Assembly (NCBI GenBank): GCA_018647445.1
Contig: JABGTE010000117.1
Location: forward strand, 1 to 58,165
DNA: 58,165 bases
Source of the DNA: Gammaproteobacteria bacterium
Lineage (GTDB): Bacteria; Pseudomonadota; Gammaproteobacteria; Pseudomonadales; Azotimanducaceae
Direction: 5' to 3'
A program made the translations under genes and the position numbers. The notes under the pieces were generated by a model. It did not search any database. It was not told where the DNA came from and was given only the letters and a program-made list of their open reading frames with translations. Each line of letters starts with the position of its first letter. The stretch's first letter is position 1. This document shows, one piece after another, positions 52,913 to 58,165 of the stretch.

Positions 52913-54217
52913 ATGCGAAAGAGGAAACTCCCGTTTACCGATGTCGGTCATACTTTGACGATTGAGGGTACCTGCGTCAGCGAAGACGGTCGATTTGCAA
53001 TCCATGGGCTCTTGCCTGGGGAGCAAGCACTGATTGTACCTTTGAAGAAGAAAAAGGGTCAGTGGGTGTGTCAATCCCAAAATATAGAACAAGATCATCC
53101 GGGGCGTGTGGTCCCCGTGTGCGCGCATGCAGCGCAATGTGGCGGTTGCTCCTTCCAGCATTTTGATCGATCCGCGCAACTGGTGTTCAAGCGCGATTGG
53201 TTGCAGTCTTTATTCGACGACTGCCCGCCTGACGCGTGGATCAAGACGCTTTCGGGTGATGCCGTTGGCTATCGGAGTAAAGCCCGTCTTGGTGTTAAGC
53301 ATGTTGTTAAGAAGGGCAAAACCTTGATTGGTTTTCGGGAGGTTGGCTCAGCCTATATTACCGAGATGACGTCCTGTCAGGTGTTGGTCCCTGAACTGGC
53401 GAGACTGATTGAGCCACTGTCACGACTAATTGACGGCCTAGACAGTCGCAGCAGCATTCCCCAAATAGAAGTGGCTGCCTCCAGTGGCGATGTGGCCTTG
53501 GTCGTTCGTCATCTAACGATGTTGTCAGCTGAGGATCTGGCGGCGTTCGCTGCGTTTCAAGATGCGCACCAGGTTATGATTTTGTTGCAATCTAAAGGTC
53601 CTGATTCGGTCAAGCCACTCGACGAAGCGGTCAACCCTTTGTTGCATTATCGCTTAGACGATCAAGGCCTGCTGTTTGAGTTTCATCCGATGGATTTTAC
53701 TCAAGTCAATCAAGCCGTGAACCAAAAGATGGTGAACCTAGCCCTAGATTTGCTCGGCTTAAATTCTGAAGATCAGGTCTTGGATGCCTTTTGTGGCATT
53801 GGTAATTTCTCCCTCGCGATCGCGCAGCGGGCTGCTTCCGTGGTTGGTATTGAAGCATCCAGCGCCAGTGTTAGCAGAGCGAGCAGTAATGCGCAGCTCA
53901 ATGGTTTAAAGAATGCCTTCTTCGAGGTTGCAGACCTCTACCAATCTGAAAGTGCGTCGCTGGTTTTACCGCAGATCAATAAGGCACTTTTGGATCCACC
54001 AAGATCCGGCGCGGAGTTGGTTTGCCGGAAACTTGTTGACAGTGCGTGTCAGAAAATCGTTTACGTATCTTGTAATCCAAAGACGCTAAAACGGGATGCG
54101 GACATTCTTTGTGCAGGGGGGTATCAGTTGGATCAACTTGGGATGATCGATATGTTTCCTCATACCGCGCATATGGAGTCGATTGCCTGTTTCAGTCGAG
54201 GCTCGGCCAATGGTTAA
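52913..54217 (+). CDS. rlmD: 23S rRNA (uracil1939-C5)-methyltransferase RlmD
   Basis: A 434-residue TRAM/SAM methyltransferase (E. coli 433). The N-terminal TRAM domain ends near residue 60. The Fe/S-type cysteines are in CAHAAQCGGCSFQH. The SAM site is VLDAFCGIGNFSLAIA, then DPPRSGAE, and the catalytic Cys is in VSCNPKTLKRD. ATG 52913 is used; TTG 52898 is possible. There is no clear ribosome site. Its end overlaps relA by 8 bp. Confidence 0.95.
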   Translation: MRKRKLPFTDVGHTLTIEGTCVSEDGRFAIHGLLPGEQALIVPLKKKKGQWVCQSQNIEQDHPGRVVPVCAHAAQCGGCSFQHFDRSAQLVFKRDWLQSLFDDCPPDAWIKTLSGDAVGYRSKARLGVKHVVKKGKTLIGFREVGSAYITEMTSCQVLVPELARLIEPLSRLIDGLDSRSSIPQIEVAASSGDVALVVRHLTMLSAEDLAAFAAFQDAHQVMILLQSKGPDSVKPLDEAVNPLLHYRLDDQGLLFEFHPMDFTQVNQAVNQKMVNLALDLLGLNSEDQVLDAFCGIGNFSLAIAQRAASVVGIEASSASVSRASSNAQLNGLKNAFFEVADLYQSESASLVLPQINKALLDPPRSGAELVCRKLVDSACQKIVYVSCNPKTLKRDADILCAGGYQLDQLGMIDMFPHTAHMESIACFSRGSANG

Positions 54218-56426
54218 ACCAAGAGAGCAGCGAATAGTTTTTGAAGCGGGTCAGTTTGATCTGGCGCAATGGTTAGAGGATCTTGGTTCAGACCGAGAGG
54301 ACTTAGATCTAGCCAGAATTAGTCGAGCCTGCGATCTTTCGGCGCAAGCCGAGGAAAAAGCGATCCAGTTGGGGTCGGGTTGGCCGTCGGGTCGCAGTAG
54401 TTATTTTATGGGGTTAGAGATCGCCGACCTTTTACGAGATTTTCGAGTCGATGAGGATGGCTTGATCGCAGCAATCGTTTATCGCGCCGCAAGAGAGAAA
54501 CAAATTACGGTCAATCACATCCGCAAGCAATTTGGCGAAAAGGTTTCAAATCTGGTGGAGGGTGTGCTGAAAATGGCCGCCATTAGTAATATCCATATCT
54601 TAAAAAATGAGATGGTCTTAGGGGAGACATCGGATCAGGTTGAGCAGGCTAAGAAAATGCTCGTGGCTTTGGTCGATGACATTCGTGTTGCACTGATCAA
54701 GTTGGCGGAAAGAACCTGCGCTATAAGGGCCGCCAGCCACGCTGATCGAAGCAAGCAATTAAGGCTTGCGCAGGAAATCACTGAAATATATGCGCCCTTG
54801 GCCCATCGTCTTGGTATTGGTCACTTGAAGTGGGAATTAGAAGATCTCGCCTTTCGATTTACAGAGCCCGATGCTTACCGCCGGATTGCTGCCTTGCTGG
54901 ATGAAAAACGGACGGTAAGAGATCGGTACATTGGTTCTGTACTTGAAACCCTCGAGTCTAAACTTGGACTGGTTAAGCTCGCTGGAAGTCTTGAAGGTAG
55001 AGCAAAGCATATATGTAGTATATGGAAAAAGATGAGCCGAAAAGGCATCGCCTTTTCTGAAGTCTATGATGTTCGAGCGATTCGAATCTTGGTGAATTCG
55101 TCGGATGATTGCTATCGGGCGTTAGGGATCGTGCATAACCTTTGGCGTAACATACCGAATGAGTTCGACGATTACATTGCCAATCCTAAAGACAATGGAT
55201 ATCAGTCGCTTCATACGGCGGTAATCGGCCCAGAAGGAAAGATTTTGGAGGTTCAAATTCGGACCGAAGGGATGCATCATGAAGCGGAATATGGTGTTTG
55301 TGCCCACTGGACATATAAGGAAAAATCGCCAACCGGCCGCGTTGAGCGTTATGAACGCCGTTTGTCGTGGTTGCGGCAAGTCATTGAATGGCAGGACGAG
55401 GTAAAAAACTTACCCGAGTCGGCGAGCGAGATGATGGCGAACGTTAGTCTCGACCGAGTCTATTTGTTTACCCCTGACGGCCATGTTATCGACATGCCCC
55501 CCGGGGCAACTCCGGTTGATTTTGCCTACAAGGTCCATACTGAGATTGGTCACAAGTGTCGTGGCGCGAAGGTCAATGGCAAGGTGGTTCCGCTCAACCA
55601 GGTTTTGATATCAGGGGATCATGTCGAGGTGATCACTGGCGATGAGGCCTTGCCCAGGCGCGAGTGGCTCCATGCGCATTTGGGGTATGTGACAACCTCC
55701 AAAGCGAAAACCAAAATCCAAGCCTGGTTTGGACTTCGCGAACGCAAAAAAAATCTGGAGGAGGGGCAGCGGCTCGTCGAAGCAGAGCTCAGGCAATTGG
55801 GGATTGATGCGGCACGGAAAGTTTTAATTGGTGCGGCTTTTGGTTTTTCAGATGAAGAAGAATTTTTGGTCTCCCTTGGTCGTGGTGACCTACAGTTATC
55901 AGATGTTGCTGAATGGGTAGCTGTTAATGAATTAGACATCCGGAAGTCCTCTCAGCTTCCCCTCGGCTTTGATACTGATCTTGCGCCTAGATTGATTAAA
56001 GGCCTGGGTGGTCGAAGCCATCAAATTGCAAAGTGTTGTAATCCAGTGCTTGGAGATTCAATTGCGGGTATTATCAGCGACGCAGGGATTGTCGGCGTGC
56101 ATGTCCAAGAATGCGTCGAGGTGCTACAGGGCGATGCCTATGGTCGGTTGATGCGATTGTCGTGGCAAGAGGGTGCCCACGCTGTCTTTTCAGTTGACTT
56201 AAAAGTTGAAGCCTACGATCGGTCTGGCCTTCTGTTTGACATAACCGCGTTGTTTGTCAAAGAAGCCATAAACGTGATTGGGTTACATTCTGTTACGGAC
56301 CAGGTTGCACAGCGCGTTGATATTGATATGACGATTGAAGTTGAGTCTTTGAAAACCTTGATTAAGGTTTTAGAAATGATGCAAAAGATTCCGAATGTCG
56401 TGTCCGCGCGTCGATTCACAAGTTAA
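54210..56426 (+). CDS. relA: GTP pyrophosphokinase RelA
   Basis: A 738-residue ribosome-bound (p)ppGpp synthetase for the stringent response (E. coli 744). The N-terminal hydrolase-like domain lacks the HD pair and is presumably inactive. The synthetase domain has YDVRAIRILV, DYIANPKDNGYQSLHT and EVQIRTEGMHHEAEYGVCAHWTYK. TGS (VYLFTPDGHVIDMP...), zinc-finger (AKCCNPVLGDSI) and C-terminal ACT domains follow. ATG 54210 lies in the end of rlmD. mazG, frequent after relA, is absent. Confidence 0.97.
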   Translation: MVKPREQRIVFEAGQFDLAQWLEDLGSDREDLDLARISRACDLSAQAEEKAIQLGSGWPSGRSSYFMGLEIADLLRDFRVDEDGLIAAIVYRAAREKQITVNHIRKQFGEKVSNLVEGVLKMAAISNIHILKNEMVLGETSDQVEQAKKMLVALVDDIRVALIKLAERTCAIRAASHADRSKQLRLAQEITEIYAPLAHRLGIGHLKWELEDLAFRFTEPDAYRRIAALLDEKRTVRDRYIGSVLETLESKLGLVKLAGSLEGRAKHICSIWKKMSRKGIAFSEVYDVRAIRILVNSSDDCYRALGIVHNLWRNIPNEFDDYIANPKDNGYQSLHTAVIGPEGKILEVQIRTEGMHHEAEYGVCAHWTYKEKSPTGRVERYERRLSWLRQVIEWQDEVKNLPESASEMMANVSLDRVYLFTPDGHVIDMPPGATPVDFAYKVHTEIGHKCRGAKVNGKVVPLNQVLISGDHVEVITGDEALPRREWLHAHLGYVTTSKAKTKIQAWFGLRERKKNLEEGQRLVEAELRQLGIDAARKVLIGAAFGFSDEEEFLVSLGRGDLQLSDVAEWVAVNELDIRKSSQLPLGFDTDLAPRLIKGLGGRSHQIAKCCNPVLGDSIAGIISDAGIVGVHVQECVEVLQGDAYGRLMRLSWQEGAHAVFSVDLKVEAYDRSGLLFDITALFVKEAINVIGLHSVTDQVAQRVDIDMTIEVESLKTLIKVLEMMQKIPNVVSARRFTS

Positions 56427-56454
56427 GAAACAGCTAAAAAGGTAAGGGAATATT

Positions 56455-57105
56455 ATGCGATTAATCTTGTTAGGTGCGCCGGGTGTTGGCAAAGGGACTC
56501 AAGCGCAGTTCATTACTGAAGCCTACGGTATTCCACAAATATCAACCGGAGACATGTTAAGACAGGCGATTAAAGATCAAACGCCTTTGGGACTGGAAGT
56601 GAAAGGAGTGATGGATCGCGGCGAATTAGTTACCGATGAGATCATTATCAATTTAGTGAAAGAGCGCTTGCAAAAAGACGATTGCCAAGAGGGTTTTTTA
56701 TTTGATGGGTTCCCTAGAACGATTCCTCAGGCCGAGGCGTTAAAAAATGCCGGGATTGAAATTGATCACGTAATCGAGATCACGGTGCCTGATAACGAGA
56801 TTATAAAACGATTAAGTGGGCGCCGGGTTCATCCGGGTTCTGGGCGGACTTATCATGTTGTATACCATCCGCCAAAAGTGGCTGACATTGATGATGAAAC
56901 AGGCGAGGCTCTTGTTCAGCGAGACGATGATCAAGAAGACACGATTCGAGATCGGCTGCGGATTTATTTGGATCAAACCGCACCGCTTGTTGCGTTTTAT
57001 AAGTCGCTAACCGAACAAACCGGCGCGCAATACACAATGATTGACGGGCAAGGTACGACCAACGAAATTAAAGCGATGGTTCAAAAAACATTAAAGACAC
57101 TGTAA
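56455..57105 (+). CDS. adk: adenylate kinase
   Basis: A 216-residue long-form adenylate kinase (ATP + AMP to 2 ADP). P-loop [10 protein letters not shown] is at residues 7-16, with [23 protein letters not shown] and a LID domain ([20 protein letters not shown]) lacking the zinc cysteines, as in E. coli. AAGGG precedes ATG 56455. It follows relA by 28 bp, an uncommon neighbour. The 225 bp after it show only a -10-like TATGAT (57246-57251). Confidence 0.97.
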   Translation: MRLILLGAPGVGKGTQAQFITEAYGIPQISTGDMLRQAIKDQTPLGLEVKGVMDRGELVTDEIIINLVKERLQKDDCQEGFLFDGFPRTIPQAEALKNAGIEIDHVIEITVPDNEIIKRLSGRRVHPGSGRTYHVVYHPPKVADIDDETGEALVQRDDDQEDTIRDRLRIYLDQTAPLVAFYKSLTEQTGAQYTMIDGQGTTNEIKAMVQKTLKTL

Positions 57106-57330
57106 GGCTCGACTGAGAACTGGCGTTACAAAAATCAGTGTAGGTTTTCGCCGTGTTTTCTTTGAAAAAAAAAGGTGTGCAAAGCTAAGAGAATTTTCTA
57201 AACTTGACCCCAGTGCATCGCTGTTACCCCAGCTCTGAATTAAGCTATGATTCTGAGTTATGCCGAGGAGATGCTTCATAGCCAAAATGAGTGAGTCTTA
57301 AAAGTAAAAGTCACTAAAGGAGTATTAACT

Positions 57331-57735
57331 GTGGTCGCAAAAAAGAAACCTGCTGCAAAGAAAAAGCCTGTTGCTAAAAAGGTAGTTGCTAAAAAAGTAG
57401 TCGCTAAGAAAGCGGCCCCTAAGAAAGCTGTTGCTAAGAAGGCCGCACCTAAGAAAGCGGCTGCTAAGAAAGCAGCTCCTAAGAAAGCTGTAGCTAAGAA
57501 GGCCGCACCTAAGAAAGCGGCTGCTAAGAAAGCAGCTCCTAAGAAAGCAGCTCCTAAGAAAGCAGCACCTAAGAAAGCGGCTGCTAAGAAGGCAGCTCCT
57601 AAGAAAGCGGCTCCTAAGAAAGCGGCTGCTAAGAAAGCCGCGCCTAAGAAGGCGGCTCCTAAGAAGGCGGCTCCTAAGAAGGCTGCTGCTAAGAAAGCCG
57701 CTCCTAAGAAGGCGGCTGCTAAGAAAAAGAAGTAA
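57331..57735 (+). CDS. lysine/alanine/proline-repeat histone H1-like protein (AlgP-like)
   Basis: A 134-residue protein made almost only of Lys, Ala, Pro and Val. It is built of five-residue units ([20 protein letters not shown]), about 24 in a row, giving a 15-bp DNA period. Composition matches bacterial histone H1-like proteins such as AlgP of Pseudomonas and HctB, which bind DNA without sequence specificity. AAGGAG (57317-57322) lies 8 nt before GTG 57331, and a strong terminator follows, so it is a real transcription unit. The long antisense frame (57773-57276) is a mirror of the repeat. Copy number probably varies between strains. Confidence 0.85.
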   Translation: MVAKKKPAAKKKPVAKKVVAKKVVAKKAAPKKAVAKKAAPKKAAAKKAAPKKAVAKKAAPKKAAAKKAAPKKAAPKKAAPKKAAAKKAAPKKAAPKKAAAKKAAPKKAAPKKAAPKKAAAKKAAPKKAAAKKKK

Positions 57736-57770
57736 GTGTCAAAACCATCAGCGCTTTTCAATGCGCTGGA

Positions 57771-57805
57771 CAATAAAAAAGCCCTTTTATAGGGCTTTTT
57801 TATTG
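57771..57805. terminator. bidirectional Rho-independent terminator
   Basis: CAATAAAAAAGCCC (57771-57784) and GGGCTTTTTTATTG (57792-57805) form a perfect 14-bp inverted repeat with a 7-nt loop and T-runs on both strands. A smaller hairpin, CAGCGC/GCGCTG (57749-57768), precedes it. It ends the histone-like gene and could also serve a leftward gene from the right. Confidence 0.9.
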
Positions 57806-57938
57806 CCTGAAAAAAGTTAGCGCGCGGCCGCGTTTAAATCGGTGTTGCGGTGATAGTTTGCCGAGGTGCAGGAAGGGGACCGCTTGCCCCACACTTTACA
57901 ATTGGTTCGTCGTTTGCAGTGGGCCATCTCGCTTTAGG

Positions 57939-58165
57939 TTACAACGGGGTTGTGAAGCTGTTTGGAGTATTAAAGTTCGTGAACGCGTATGCGTCATCAC
58001 TGTCGAGCACTAAAAGCGATAACGATTCTAGCCATCTTTTTATCGAGCGTTGGCCATGTTCCAGTTCAGAATCGATTGAGGCAAGTGCGGCTGTTTTGAT
58101 TGCAACCAACCCGCACTGTAAAAAGCCATTTTGCCGATAAACGACCGCATCGAGTTGGGGCCCCT
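57939..58165 (-). CDS. possible C-terminal end of a leftward gene (partial, unrecognised)
   Basis: On the minus strand a frame is open from the window edge for 74 codons to TAA at 57941-57939. The product contains DAVVYRQNGFLQCGLVAIK and a helix-like HGQRSIKRWLESLSLLVLD stretch. The composition looks protein-like, and the bidirectional terminator lies 134 bp beyond its stop. No family was recognised. A competing plus-strand frame (57850-58140) starts GTG-like, without a ribosome site, and is judged less likely. Confidence 0.35.
   Translation of the reverse strand, partial: GPQLDAVVYRQNGFLQCGLVAIKTAALASIDSELEHGQRSIKRWLESLSLLVLDSDDAYAFTNFNTPNSFTTPL

Noticed and set aside
57276-57773. 165-aa leftward frame rich in Ala, Phe and Leu
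   Set aside because: Exact antisense of the lysine/alanine repeat gene, which has a good ribosome site and terminator; the frame exists only because the repeat has no stops on the other strand.
57850-58140. 96-aa rightward frame near the window end
   Set aside because: Begins without a ribosome site, Ser/Ala-rich, and antisense to a more protein-like leftward frame.

Overview
The window is chromosomal DNA from a gammaproteobacterium, most likely a free-living, Pseudomonas- or Oceanospirillales-like lineage. The evidence is gene order. A ygfZ, sdhE, ygfX-like, nadB, rpoE, rseA, rseB, rseC, mucD, lepA, lepB, DUF4845, rnc, era, recO, acpS run matches the algU/muc neighbourhood of Pseudomonas. 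An ffh, rpsP, rimM, trmD, rplS block has divergent corB and ypjD beside it. An xerD, dsbC, (alaC), hom, recJ, prfB, lysS block mixes the E. coli and Pseudomonas orders, and cysM, rlmD, relA follow an acpS-side two-component gene. There are no rRNA or tRNA genes, insertion sequences, phage genes or CRISPR arrays. The species cannot be named from the sequence.

Layout. 1-1588: acnD, leftward and cut by the window edge. 1.9-6.9 kb: a small catabolic-looking set (acyl-CoA-dehydrogenase-fold monooxygenase, luciferase-like flavoprotein, YtcJ-type amidohydrolase overlapping a CobW-type GTPase). 7.1-14.4 kb: NnrU-family membrane protein, tadA, free-methionine-sulfoxide reductase, purL, two NUDIX hydrolases, gamma-carbonic-anhydrase-like protein. 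14.4-16.3 kb: leuA with its own promoter, a leucine-rich leader peptide and a folded leader. 16.5-19.5 kb: a large hybrid histidine kinase. 19.5-25.7 kb: corB and ypjD (leftward), then ffh and the rpsP operon, ending in a strong terminator. 25.9-36.8 kb: MFS transporter, xerD, dsbC, alaC, hom, recJ, prfB (with the RF2 programmed frameshift), lysS, ung. 37-45 kb: ygfZ, sdhE, ygfX-like, nadB and the envelope-stress sigma factor with its regulators. 45-50.7 kb: lepA to acpS. 50.7-57.7 kb: a receiver-HPt protein at the usual barA/gacS position, cysM, rlmD, relA, adk, and a lysine/alanine/proline-repeat histone-like protein. The last 360 bp hold a bidirectional terminator and possibly the end of a leftward gene.

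How the genes work together. Most of the window is housekeeping: translation and its factors (rpsP, rplS, prfB, lysS, lepA, tadA), RNA and ribosome maturation (rimM, trmD, rlmD, rnc, era), secretion (ffh, lepB), DNA repair and segregation (recJ, recO, ung, xerD), amino-acid, NAD and purine synthesis (leuA, hom, cysM, alaC, nadB, purL), and stress control (rpoE/rse/mucD, relA).

The observations most worth a second look are: the leuA leader (12 Leu in 31 codons plus mutually exclusive hairpins, with no U-tract); a cysM gene whose only full-length start codon appears to be ATT or ATC behind a perfect Shine-Dalgarno; a receiver-HPt protein that looks like the detached C-terminal end of BarA/GacS at the ancestral locus; an 8-bp, 13-copy tandem repeat upstream of sdhE; and an overlapping amidohydrolase/CobW pair in which the GTPase has a degenerate guanine-specificity motif. 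No clearly new multi-gene system was found.
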